From NCBI GenBank assembly GCA_958299035.1, contig CATQJL010000223.1, positions 45,806,162 to 45,870,161 on the forward strand: 64,000 bases of DNA, in the 5' to 3' direction. The stretch is from Cylicocyclus nassatus. Its lineage: Eukaryota; Nematoda; Chromadorea; Rhabditida; Strongylidae. Of this stretch, positions 46,240-57,169 are shown in pieces. Both the position numbers and the translations under genes were made by a program. The first letter of the stretch is position 1. Each line of letters begins with the position of its first letter. The notes under the pieces are model-generated. The model was not told the DNA's origin. It did not search any database and saw only the letters and a program-made list of their open reading frames with translations.

Positions 46240-48173
46240 ATGTTCACCAGCGGAAATGGAGGATCTGCCCGTCAAACAGCCTGGGAAGCGGAGTTGGAAA
46301 TCCGCGAAGCAGTAAGGGAAGCTGTGCGAAACTCTTCCTCGCCAACCGTGGAGGATCTTGTCCGGAGTCACCACTCCGGCATACGTAAGTATTAGGTTGG
46401 CCCGAAAATTCTGTCGCACCATTTTCAAAAATTCATAACTTCTGATTTTTCCAACCGATTTGACCGCTCTTATTTTTATGTGAAAGAGTAGGTCATGCTC
46501 TTAATAAAAACATCTTTGCTGCTTACTAATGTTCATCTTTTGGAGAGATAGGAGCGATAGAAGAAAATTACTCAAAATTCGAATTTTCTGTGTAGGGTCA
46601 TAAAAAATCGGAAACTTGCAACAAAAATCGGAGCAGTCAGTATTGTAGGTTCTTTCACCAGCTCTTGCTAACCGTGCAAAATTTGCGCCGATTGAGCGTC
46701 TTCATGAAAAGTTACGATTTTCCTGAAAAATGCCGAAATAAATCAAATTCGCACTTTTGTATTGCTTGCTCGAAAATCGTAACTTTTCATAGAGCCGCTC
46801 AATCGGCGCAAACTTTGCACAGTTACAAAGAGCTGGTGAAAGAACCTACAATACTGACTGCTCCGATTTTTGTTGCAGGTCTCCGATTTTTTATGACCCT
46901 ACACAGAAAATTCGAATTTTGACTAGTTTTCTTCTACCGCTTTTATCTATGAAATAAATGCTTATCAGAAAGCCGTTAAGGCACCTGTACGAAGAGAATG
47001 AATTGCTCTTTAATGTAAAAATGAAAAATCGGAAATCGGTTTAAAATACCAGAAGTTATGAATTTTTCAAAATGGTGCGACAGAACTTTCGGGCCAACCT
47101 AGTATATAATTTTACATTAATTTCCTACGTACTTTGGATTTTTTTATTAAAAAAAACGAAAAAGAAAAAAAATTAATTTTTATTTCATTTTTGTGCTTTT
47201 AAGGCTTAAGACGTCGAGGAGCTGTTAGGGGACGTGAGTCTTCCCGGCTCCGGGCGAGCCTTCTTGACCCGGTTGCTCTCTACAACGCCACCGCAAGGGC
47301 TGAGTTGCACTTAACTCAATCCTTAGAAAAGATAGAGCAACTGGAGGGGGAGCTGGAGGTGGCTAAAAGACAAGTGCAAGCCCTGCAATGGAGCAGGGGG
47401 CTGCGCGATAATCAATTCAGGGGGGCGGAATACCTGCGCCAGGAGCACGAAAAGGTATGTTTATTTTAAAAATTTAAGTTAGATCGAATTTAGGGAAAAG
47501 AAAGAGAGAAGGAAAAATTTTTTTTAAATTCAACTTTCTAAAATTTTTTAAATTAAATTACGTGTAGTTAGAATCTAACCAGAATGGTGAGAGATCTGCG
47601 GACAGCGCACGAAGTGCTGACCAAGGCCCTCGAGGCGCACAAGGCCAAGATCCGTGCGCTGCACACGGAGGAAGAAGAAGAACTGCTCTACCACTTCCTC
47701 CAGAAAGGAAACGCGATGGAGACGTTCATAGAGTTCATCACCCACGGCGAAGGTATGGTCCGCGTGACCACCGACCGGGACGAATTTTTCTTCGGTGAGT
47801 TGCTCCTCTTTTTTTTTGAATTTTATTATAATTTTTTTTCAAGTGAAACACAAAAATATTTTTTCCTCTCTCTGAAAATCCAATAAAAAAGTTTTTTTTC
47901 AGCCCCTATGAGGTCGGGCAAGAAGAAGAGGTTCAACATCTTCCGCCCGGACAAACGCCCGCGGACCATCCTTGGGTGCGGCTGCACATGGGCACCCTGC
48001 GCTTGGTCAAGTACGGACGAGCTGCCCCACTTCCAGAAAACTTCGCCAAGTTCCTTCTGAGGAATTTGGCTGGAATCTCAGAGGTGAAGTTGGAAAACTT
48101 ACACTGCGACTCTTTTAAAAAGTCGTGCAAAGCCCGCGGAAAAAAACACAACTATATTGAGCGGCTTTATTGA
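46240..48173 (+). CDS. Coiled-coil protein gene V, right-arm copy
   Basis: Exons are 46240-46384, 47204-47454, 47572-47794 and 47903-48173. The first three join in matching phases (1, 0). They give an N-terminal Gly/Ser and Glu/Arg-rich segment, then a clear coiled coil (QSLEKIEQLEGELEVAKRQV and following), then HEVLTKALEAHKAK and a short folded part (METFIEFITHGEGMVRV). The last junction is ambiguous. The obvious donor (TTCG|GTGAGT) leads to a basic tail ending at 48060. The frame that looks more like protein (HMGTLRLVKYGRAAPLPENF, stop at 48173) would need the weaker donor GA|GTTGCT. A 3' splice site TTTCAG ending at 46206, with no upstream exon, fits spliced-leader trans-splicing. AATAAA follows at about 48222. 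Codons are much more GC-rich than in genes U and GP. No family is recognised. Confidence 0.6.
46392..47102. mobile_element. Mariner-type MITE in intron 1 of gene V, right arm
   Basis: Mirror copy of 26891-27601. Confidence 0.8.
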
Positions 48174-48498
48174 TATATGTATATTTATTTTGTTATTGGT
48201 TGTTGCATTGTTTTTTTTCTTTGAATAAACTACTTATTGTATTTGTTTATTTCATTGTGACAGAAAATAGTGTTGCAATTGTAGTGTAAGCCACAGTTGA
48301 TGGGGTCACATTCATTGGAAATATTAGGGGGGGGGCATAAATATTCTTGTTGATGCGCGCCGCCTTATTTATTGCATTGTTTAATGCGTATAACAGTTGC
48401 GTTCTTAAATTGCCTGGGTGATAAGGGCTAGTGGACAGTTGCGCGGTTGAAGTTATTCTGGAGGTCAGCATTCCACGTTGGATGTAATAGCGATTTGA

Positions 48499-48779
48499 CT
48501 CGGTTCTCGGTTTTGGGATCTCGGATCTCGGTTCTCGGTTTTGGGATCTCGGATCTCGGTTCTCGGGAAAAAATAGGAGGGATGATTTTATAATGACGAA
48601 GTAAGAGAATGAAAAAATTGCGGTTATAAAAATTTTGCGGTTGCAAAAGGAAAGAAAAAAATCATGGATGCTACTTCAAAAATTTCCGGTTTCAGAAAGA
48701 AAAGGGCGTGAAAGAAAATTGAAAGGAAATCTAAATCTCGGTTTTCGGTTCTCGGTTCTCACATCTCGGTTCTCGGATT
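48499..48779 (+). repeat. TCTCGGTTCTCGGTTTTGGGA tandem repeat
   Basis: Two runs (48499-48566 and 48735-48779) of a unit of about 30 bp built from TCTCGG and TTCTCGG. They lie just outside the palindrome (48455), in a region otherwise lacking genes up to 49168. Confidence 0.75.
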
Positions 48780-49521
48780 AATTTATTTTATTAGTTATAG
48801 ATCTAGATTTAGGAAATTGTAGATCGACGTTTGAAACTGTTCGCAGGACTTCCTTTTCAGATATTAGGTTATTATTGGTACATATTTTATTTTTTGAAAG
48901 GATTAGATATTCTTTTTAATAGAACAGTGTTGATGTCACTAATTCGTTCGTTTGTGTCCGTCGACGGTTCGTTGGAGACGAAGAGGGAAGGTAGGGGGGG
49001 AGGGAAGGGGTGAATTTGCCCAAAAGAAAATTAATTCTCTTTTCAAAAGTAATTTTTAGAATTCTAAAAATTAGGGGGTAAAAAGAATGAAAAAAATTTA
49101 TTCTTTGTAGATAAATGAAAAAACAGGGGAGGGGGGGGAGGTAAACTCAAATCTTTCCGGGTCCTTCATGTCAGGTTAAAGGCTGGCCTTGCCTTTACCT
49201 GATGTGTAGCGGGTAGGTACATAAATCTAATTTACTAATATTAGGTCGTTCCGAAAGTAATGTCGCTTTTTTCAAACGTATGCCACATCTCGTGGAACAA
49301 AGACGTGTAAGAGATTCTGGTAGCATTTGATGCAACATTTCATTCTCCTTCTAACTGGTTATGAAGTTACTGCAATACAATCAATGAGCTTCCAGAAAAG
49401 AGTCAAAATCTGCGACCTATGCTTTTTGAAATGGCCAAGTTTCTTTTTCTAAAATTTTATAACAAACCTCAGAAGGAGTCCAAGTAATAGATGGATGGAG
49501 CAAACCCTAAGGTATGCTTAC

Positions 49522-51908
49522 TTATTTTGCGGGTTATTCACGATTGCAGATGTAATATTTTGATCCATGAAGAATAAAAATGACAAAGAGAATCCTAAAA
49601 GAAGGCACACAAAATATCCGGATGGTGGCAATGAGAAGATATCAGCTAGATGTACGATTGGCACATTCTCGCGAAGTTTGAAACGATCCTCTGTAAAAAA
49701 AATGAAGTGCACGTTGTTGTATTTATTCATAGTTTATGACTTACTTTCGATATCGGCAAAGCAGTAAGATCCAGTGAATGACATGATTAGGACAGAAGCT
49801 GGTAAAGCGTAGTCGGCTAGCCACTCTCGACGCGATCTCGTCAAATATGGGGTCTGGAATGATACAAAGTAAGAGTCAAAAAGTAAAAAACTATTGCCAT
49901 GGTCCCTACCTTCCTGAAATTGTAAAGGAATAGACCCAACCAAAGCGTTCCAAACATTAGAAGCATGTAAAGTATCGTCGTATCCCTCCTACATAATGCG
50001 CCATTATCCTGGAAGAACAGAGATGAATTAAGAGTAAGAACGCAGGGTTAATAAGTGTATTACCATCTCAGATGTAGCATTAATTAAGGTCGAATTTACA
50101 TTGGTAGTGTTCATGGAATCGCATCCACTGTAGTTCCTTTTGAATACTAAAAAGTACTTCAAACATTCTATTTATGCCATTCGCATGTATCTATTTCATA
50201 TCAAAGCATATTTATTTGACTGAATTTTCAAATAAAAAATTCTCAAGGAAATCATGTTGCATGATGCTTAGTTAGCCATTTTGAGAGGCCAAGGCAAATA
50301 TGAACAAAGAGTAGGTGGTCGTTCTACGACAAACTTATGACTCCGATTGGGAGAGGAAAATGGTTTGGGAACTCTTGTTTGAACGTGTTTTTAGTGACTT
50401 ATATAAGTCATAAAAGTGTGTTAGCGTTTTGTTTTTACTCATAAACAACTGAATGTTAGGCTATCTCATAATTTTTTACCGTTTTTAACCTAAATTTAGC
50501 AATTCTTGAGAACTGAGGCATTTACAAAGTACACAAATACATGATTGTACTTCTGTATGCATGGGTAATATGCTCACATGCGTAAGAGGAGCTCAGGACG
50601 TCTAGCGGCGGAGTTTACCATTTCACCTCACTTTTTTCCTTCTTTATTTCTAGCCATGAAAAAAATTCGGAAAGTGTACAATTGAATACGCGATGTATCA
50701 AGCATATGCTGAAATAAATGGGGAATTTTTTAGATGATTTGGGGCGCAGATACGATTTTTGGAAGAAAAGTTCGTTTTTGACTACTATCATCTCAAAACT
50801 TCAGGTGGGATATGAGTTGGACAGACTTTTGATAGCCATGTTGTAGAGCTTGCTTTGCCCTTTCGAATGATTACTTAAGCCACATCAGATGAAAGAAAGA
50901 TGCTGAATACGGCGGTTGTAGTGAAAAGGGTAAAAAATTATGAGACACCCTAATAATCTCTATAAATTCTGTTTTCAGTTTCATAAAACTCTGCAAAAAC
51001 TCTCGGAAACATGGCTTGCGTCAAACGCCTTTGAAGTTTTCCAAAAATTGGTAAAGTTTCTTGGAAAGCTGGTCAATATCTAACCTTATTTTCAAATTTC
51101 TATCATCCCCTCCCTCCAAGTATCTTTCGGCTACTGCTCAGTTTGAGTATATAAATTCATGGAGCAAAAATAATTGAAAACAAACGACACTAAACTTACT
51201 AGAATGTATGGCCCGCATACATTCTACGTTGAACGCTATAGCAATAAATAAAGAGAACATCTCCTCGGCTGACCTGAAAAAAGGCCAAAATCAAAACAAA
51301 AATCACATGTTTTTCTATTAAAATACGATCGTATTTTGCCTACCTCGTAGCCAGTTTCATCAAACTGCATAACTCAGTAGCCGAGTAGAGTACAAGAAAC
51401 ATTTGACAAAATAAGCCAACACATGCATACATGGCGAAAAAATCGTAACCAAGCTCTTCAGATATTTTATATATCACTAAAAAACGTTTCACTAGATTCG
51501 GTACATTTTTTGTCTTAGAAAAAACCTTTTATGTATATAGCTAAGGGAACGGTAGTGAGCAGAATGATCATCGGCTGACCGCCAAACAGCGAGAAGAATA
51601 TACCACCAATAGCTTGAGCAATGACAACTTTCCGAACATCTGCAAAATTTCAGTAAAAAATTGAAAAACCCTAGAAAAAATGGTCCGTCGAACTTACTTA
51701 TGCCTCCTCTCGTATTATCATCGTTGAGCACACCAAAGGCAATTGCAGGCAGAATACAGGCGAAGTAAAGAAACACTACTGTAGAGAATAGTTTTGACAT
51801 TGTACGATGGCCCGTGACGCCATCGGTGAAATCCGATGGATAAACAGCCAGGCGTCGTTTGAACTCTTCGGTAAGACCACGGAATGGATACCATGCGTTT
51901 GGCCCGAA
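49522..51908 (-). CDS. SLC4-family (SLC4A11-like) anion/borate transporter, internal fragment
   Basis: Eight exons are found: 51698-51908, 51526-51639, 51344-51476, 51200-51273, 50064-50146, 49910-50008, 49745-49853 and 49522-49690. All donors are GT and acceptors AG, all phases match, and about 330 codons are open. Hallmarks of the SLC4 membrane domain are FLYFACILPAIAFGVLNDDN, AIGGIFFSLFGGQPMIILLT, IYKISEELGYDFFAMYACVG, an extracellular loop with several N-glycosylation sequons (NYS, NTT, NST, NAT), and LSFLFFMDQNITSAIVNNPQ. The set covers roughly the first eight membrane spans. The N-terminal cytosolic region and the last spans are missing, so it cannot be a complete transporter alone. The protein would sit in the plasma membrane. 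The fragment lies inside the inverted-repeat element 49241-53591 and ends where its terminal repeat begins. It may be expressed as a truncated protein or be a recent capture not yet decayed. Confidence 0.88.
50456..50953. mobile_element. MITE in an SLC4 intron
   Basis: The ends TTAGGCTATCTCATAATTTT and (reverse) TTAGGGTGTCTCATAATTTT enclose 498 bp; TA follows the right end and TG precedes the left. It lies in the 1,053-bp intron between captured exons 4 and 5, so it was carried along or inserted later. Confidence 0.65.
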
Positions 51909-53591
51909 CTAAAAATCAGCAGTTTCAGCCAATGGTGAGAAAGCATACGGTAATTAGTTATGGGCGATCAAACTTGATAAATTTCATACCCCATGGTCCA
52001 AACGAGAAATTATCCGCATTCATCAAAGTAAGCTTAATCAACATTTCACTCAATTTACAGCAAAAATTGATGGCATGGTACTTTCTCCTGTGATTGAAAA
52101 TACGCACTGAGAACAAGACAAATTTTCATAAATTTTTGTTGTCTTCCGACCTCCCACTCTCGTGCTTCATTTGATAACAAGCTGAACTTTTTTGTTTCTA
52201 GTAGATAACCATTAGTTTGAAAGTTGATAACCCTAGAAGACAGTGGCGAACCAAGTGAAGAGCGAAGGGACGCAAGTTTGTTCTTGTTTTGTAATCAAGA
52301 GTGAGAATGTTTCAGAACACAAATTAATTTTCAAATGATTTTCAAATTCTGCTAAATTTTCTTCACCGAAAATAAAAGCAACCTTTTGTTAAGTTATAAG
52401 CGCACAGAAAGATTGTGTAGCATGTTAGAAATTTTCCGCGGGTTGTGAATAACTTGACGTCAAAAATGCAAAATTGCCCATTTCAAAGAAAATTTCTGAC
52501 TTGCCCCGCCTCGTATCTCTCCGAACGCCCTGCTGGAAGAGGATTTATGTGTCAGATTAAGGATGATATCGTCCTAATGTCGGAAATTTTCAAAAGTAAC
52601 AGCGACAAAGCTTGATTACGGTAATATACATTCGAGATTTTTGCGTAGTTATTTGCGCAATAATCTTTGACATATGCGAAAATATGCCTAGATTTGTTGA
52701 ACACTGCAACCTTTTCCGTCTCTACGTATCATTTCCGCTGAAAATCTCAGTACTTCAGATCCTCATGTACGTCACCTATGTGAACGAAAGTTTTCAAAAG
52801 CCCATAAAAAGAATTTTGGAGAAATGCTGCAGATGATTTGCGTCCAAACAGAAACAGCACAACTTTTTTCTACTTTCCAGAGCTCGTCATAATTTTTGTA
52901 CAGATTTCTTGATGGAACCACCGAATTTTAGGGCTCATCTCAGACAAAAGTGCATCAAATGCCAACATGTCTCCGGATTTTGAAACTTACAAAGGTGGAT
53001 TATGGTTTGGCAACAAATTTACAAACCAAACGAGCATTTACAGCTTCGGTTTAGCAGCTTTCGAAAATTTTGGGTACGTTGGGGTGCCTTGGAAAAGTTG
53101 AATTATGATGATTTTATCCCGGAAAACTTGATGAATCGGAAACAATAAACGACCGCTAGAAAGAGGAGAAAAAGCTGCATTGAATGACACTCGAGTCACT
53201 TGCCGGTTGTTGTTCTGTGAGGTTTGACTTGACTAAATATGGAATTTGATGGCATTGAGAAATTGATTGTAGAAACTCTTAGAAGCAAGCTAAGGAAAAG
53301 AAAAAATTACTCTGTTCTATAGTGTTTGCTCTATCTACTTGCCACTTGTACTTTTTCGGAGATTAGGTACAAAAATTTAGAAAAATAGCCGAACTTGACT
53401 ATGACAAAAAGCATGAGTCGCAGATTTTGGTATTTTTTCGAGAGCTCACTAAACATTATGCAGTGAAATTAGAACCATTAGAAAGAGGATGAAATGCTGC
53501 ATCGAATGCTCCTAGGATCTCTTAAAAATATTGATTTCACGAATGGTGGCGTTCATTCGAAGAAAGCGACATTACTTTCGGAACGACCTAA

Positions 53592-54179
53592 TACTTCCTG
53601 CGATCTTTGAAAGCATTATCGCGCGAAAAGAAGACGATGGAGGGTTAAGGTCTTTCGAAGAAGATTCAATTCAATCATTTCATTTGAGAATTCTGAAAAC
53701 GACTGTGCTCTTTCTCATTACAGCTAAAGCTGAATATGGTAAGGTGTAATCGTATATCGTACACTTTGGTAGAACAGTTTGAGTGAACAGCACCTTGGTC
53801 CTGTCCACTCAAATAAACGATACACGATTTATGTTGTTAAAACACGAGTCGGTACAATGAATCATGACATCCGAAATCAGCCATCCGAAGAAGGTCTGGA
53901 TGAAATGGAAGATGTCATGAGGAGAAACGCTCAAAAAATTGATACCTCCTTCCTGTGCTGCGAAAAAAATTATATCCGGTACCAAGACAGAGAGCATGTG
54001 AGCATAGAAGCAAGATAAACGGCATCCGCTGCTACAAGGACGGAAAATCACGAGCTACAATCATGAAAACAAGGCTCGCGATGTTGTGCGCAGCATGGTC
54101 CCTGCACGCTGCGAGTACGGTAACGCTCGCGCGTAGATGTGAGACTGCACTACCCGGCGCTGGCCTCGTCAGACGCATT
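53592..54179. other. Unassigned; repeat fragments and one uncertain frame
   Basis: 53605-53700 resembles 10195-10290. A protein-like frame at 53779-54018 (NQPSEEGLDEMEDVMRR) has no convincing splice sites; the opposite strand is also open there. No gene is claimed. Confidence 0.3.
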
Positions 54180-54756
54180 GTATGTTCCCAATAGAAAATT
54201 CCATTTCCGAACCGATCCGGACCAAACTTGGCACACATACACTTCGGGGCGGGGCAGGTGTCATAGGCTACTTTTCGTCATCGATTGATATCGATTTTAT
54301 CGATTTTTGTCGATTTTTTTGTAAAGTTTGACCTGTGGGGCTGGGAGTTGGCATAGGCGGGGGAGGGGGGATCGAGCATGTTGATTGCGAATACAATATT
54401 AGTTTTTAGAATTATCCATTAGTTTCACCGCTTTTATCGATTTTTTTGCAAAGTTTGACTACGGGGCTGGGAGTCGGCACAGGGGGGGGGGGGGTAATTG
54501 AGCAAGCTGATTACGAGTACAGTACTATGAAATTATCCGTTACATTTTTCAATTTTATCGGTTTTTTGTAAATTTTGAGTTATGGGGCGGAAATTCGCCC
54601 AGCGATAAATGAGCATGCTGATAACTAACATAGCGGGAATAGGGATTTGGAGTTGGTATGTAAAAGTGGGCACAGTAAGTGGTTGTACAGAGGTAGGGAT
54701 GGAGCTTTATCATAGCGTTTTGACAGGGCCGAGCGGAGCCGGGTAATCCAGCTAGT
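54180..54756 (+). mobile_element. Helitron-associated (HINE-like) element
   Basis: It contains the same GTTCC(G/C)AATAGAAAATTCC and CATCGATxGATATCGATTTT blocks as the element at 8328-8817 and ends in GCGG(A)GCCGGGTAATCCAGCTAGT-type sequence (CTAGT at 54752-54756). G-runs occur at 54361 and 54485. Confidence 0.6.
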
Positions 54757-55644
54757 TTTTTTATAACCCAGACCTATTCTCACTCGTTAATTAATTCGTC
54801 ATAATTTTCTCAGTTACAAAAAAGTTCTATCAGCAGCGTCTTTTGTGGTTTCTAAATTAGTCACCAAATTATCAGTCCTGTGGGATCAGTTATAGGCAAT
54901 TCGTCGTACGCGCAGACAGGATGTAACTACGGATGTTGTCGGCGTCTCTCTTATCATGCGTACTTTCTTCCTTCTTGCCATCTTCTGACTCCCCTAAGCG
55001 CAAGCTTTGGCCGAACGGAACGGCGTCCACTCTCTGCGTATGATGACTGCCTTTACCTAGTATGCTTCCGATATTTAGGTCCTTATCGTAGTGTGTTCCT
55101 CAGCTCTATTTTTACATCCCATCTTCCCTGATGGCCCAAATTATCGGTTACGCAACAATGGCGTGGGAGTTTTTTTTGTTGAAAAAAGTCTGAAAATCCA
55201 AGAGACCATGAACGAAAAACGGTCTTGGAAGGGGCATCGCTCAAACATTTTTTTCTTCCTCTTCCCCATAGTGACTGCAAGCGCAAGATTTCTTGTTAAA
55301 TTTGTTGACAACATAACACGAATGCGATCAAAGACATCAAAACTGTTGCTTGCTCATGTTTTTTTGTTGAAGGTACACTGTGCAGTATATTTTGAGAGTC
55401 ACACAGCTTCTGTGGGGGAAAACATAGACTCTTGTTTTCTAGAAGAAAAACCTGTAACTCGTTATGGTGCCATTGGGTGACTACGGACGCAGCTTTATTT
55501 TTCTAAAAGGTTGTACTAAACCACTCACATTGTTTTGGGAAAGTTATTTGAGAGTGAATCACGATCAAGTAGCTATAGGAGATTCACCTCCGTTGTGAAC
55601 ACAACAACCACATATTCCATGGAAAAAAGTATTTATGTCAATTA

Positions 55645-55861
55645 CCCTAATTTCACGCGTACAAGGCGCGGGGTGGTCCTAGCTTTCATCGAGTTGCTCA
55701 GCCGCCCCAACGTGTTTTAAGAAGCGATCCTTATGCCGCACGATTCGTCAGGCAAAACGCAGCACGGTATGGGGTTCCTTCGGTTGCGAAGTCCTTTGCC
55801 GTGTTCGGGCTGGTCGATGAAAGCTAGGACCACCCCGCGCCTTGTACGCGTGAAATTAGGG
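55645..55861. mobile_element. CCCTAATTTCACGCG MITE, uninterrupted (217 bp)
   Basis: TA-flanked, with perfect ends CCCTAATTTCACGCGTACAA that extend into a near-complete hairpin (GGGGTGGTCCTAGCTTTCAT). It is the empty counterpart of the interrupted copy at 21131-21724. Confidence 0.85.
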
Positions 55862-56350
55862 TACAATGAGAATTATTACAGTGTTGCCTTCTTTTTGCAC
55901 TATTTCAAAAGCTCTGCAATAGATACGTGGCATAAAAAATTGAATAAATTTGGAAAATAAAAAACCTGGAAATATAAACACCACAAAAACGAACATAATA
56001 ATCAAAATACATTTTACTTTTCTCTTAAGAACCTCACTGGTTGATGCTTGTTTGCTGCCCGTTTCTTCCACGTTCTTTAAAAAGATTTTTTGAACATATT
56101 TACTTTCAAGCCTTGAGGTTTTCTGAGGCTTGTGACAGTTTCGAGATAGATAAACAGATAGACGCCTTCGCTTGTAAGAGAAGCAAGACAAAAACCAACC
56201 AATAAGTAAAAATCCAACTAATAAGTATAGCCTATATCTATGTTAAGTCTATATCTTATGAAATGAAAGAGAAATGACATTTTTTGTCAGTTACAGCGAA
56301 TCAGTAGATATATCTGTAAGATAAATCCCTCATATCTTACTGCTAACTGC

Positions 56351-57169
56351 TAAGGGAAGGATACTTGATCGCAGTGACGATCGGGTAAGCGGTGTATACC
56401 GCATATACCGTCCCCAGATGGGGATCTCTAAATTGCATTCCATATCTGCTATGACGTCATTTGGAAGAGTTATAGAAGATTTTTGGTGCAGTGGATAGTG
56501 GCTTGGACTGCGGAGCTGGACGTCGTGGGTTCGACTCCTCTGGGATGCCACCCGTTTTGCATTTTTGTAAATTGCAGGCAAGTTGCAAAACCTGTCGACA
56601 TCAAAGAAAAGTTGATTTACACAATATGAAGCAATATATTTACATTGGCACTGAACCATCGTCTAACCTAAAAATACTAGTTTTTAGCTTTTTCATCAGA
56701 TTTACTCAATTTGCCTTCATGAACACATATGATATGAAAGCACAAAAGTTGCAAAGCAAAGAACACGTTCTCCTTTCTATCTTAAGCACGAATTCTGAAT
56801 TTTTTCAATGTAAAATTGAGTAAATTCAATGAAAAGGGCTAAAGACGAGTGTTTTTAGGTTAAACGGTGGTTCAGTGCCTATGTAAATATATTGCTTCAT
56901 ATTGTGTAAATTAACTTTTTTGATGTCGACAGGTTTTGCAACCTGCCTGCTAAAATTTACAAAAAGGGTGGCACAGAGGAATCAAACCCACAACGTCCAG
57001 CTCCGCAGTCCAAGCCACTATGCACTGCACCAAAAATCGTTTATAACTCCTCCAGAATGACGTCACAGCAGATATGGTATGCGGTTTAGAGATCACCGTC
57101 TGGGGACGGTATACGCGGTATGCACCACTTACTCAATCATCACTGCGATCAAGTATTCTTCCTTTGTAA
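56351..57169. mobile_element. Fold-back element containing a tRNA-like sequence in each arm
   Basis: Arms of about 56351-56690 and 56850-57169 are inverted copies with about 80-85% similarity by eye. The left arm contains an A-box-like TGGTGCAGTGG (56484-56494) and a perfect B box GGTTCGACTCC (56528-56538) in tRNA spacing; the right arm has a decayed inverse copy. The acceptor and anticodon stems do not pair well, so it is a tRNA-derived (SINE-like) sequence rather than a tRNA gene. Confidence 0.65.

Larger units (their letters stand above)
39309..48455. repeat. Giant palindrome, right arm (9,147 bp)
   Basis: Reverse complement of 25538-34684. The outer end finishes in GAAGTTA at 48455; the inner end begins GTGGAGATACG. 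At the inner boundary the left flank reads CGTA and the right flank CGATA next to the shared GTGGAG, a trace of microhomology. No target duplication is visible outside, so this looks like an inverted duplication rather than a transposon with long ends. Confidence 0.95.
49241..53591. mobile_element. Gene-carrying (Pack-type) TA-flanked inverted-repeat element
   Basis: It begins TTAGGTCGTTCCGAAAG and ends with the reverse complement. The first 29 bp are identical, and homology continues to about 270 bp (49241-49508 and about 53315-53591). TA flanks both ends (49239-49240, 53592-53593). Instead of a transposase it encloses eight exons of an SLC4 transporter (49522-51908). The homologous part of the left end stops about 10 bp before the last captured splice donor. 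The same family without this cargo occurs at 18978-20354. The stretch 51910-53310 is unassigned and could be captured intron or other host DNA. The alternative, two half-elements flanking a resident gene by chance, is less likely given the matching TA sites and absence of further SLC4 exons on either side. Confidence 0.75.

Noticed and set aside
25538..48455. A single giant transposon with 9-kb terminal inverted repeats (Maverick-like)
   Set aside because: No polymerase, integrase or capsid genes are recognised, no target duplication is seen at the outer ends, and the inner boundary cuts through a gene, which fits an inverted duplication better.
48499..48779. CRISPR-like array
   Set aside because: The units are contiguous tandem repeats without unique spacers, in eukaryotic DNA.
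56484..56560. Functional tRNA gene
   Set aside because: A and B boxes are good, but acceptor and anticodon stems do not pair properly.
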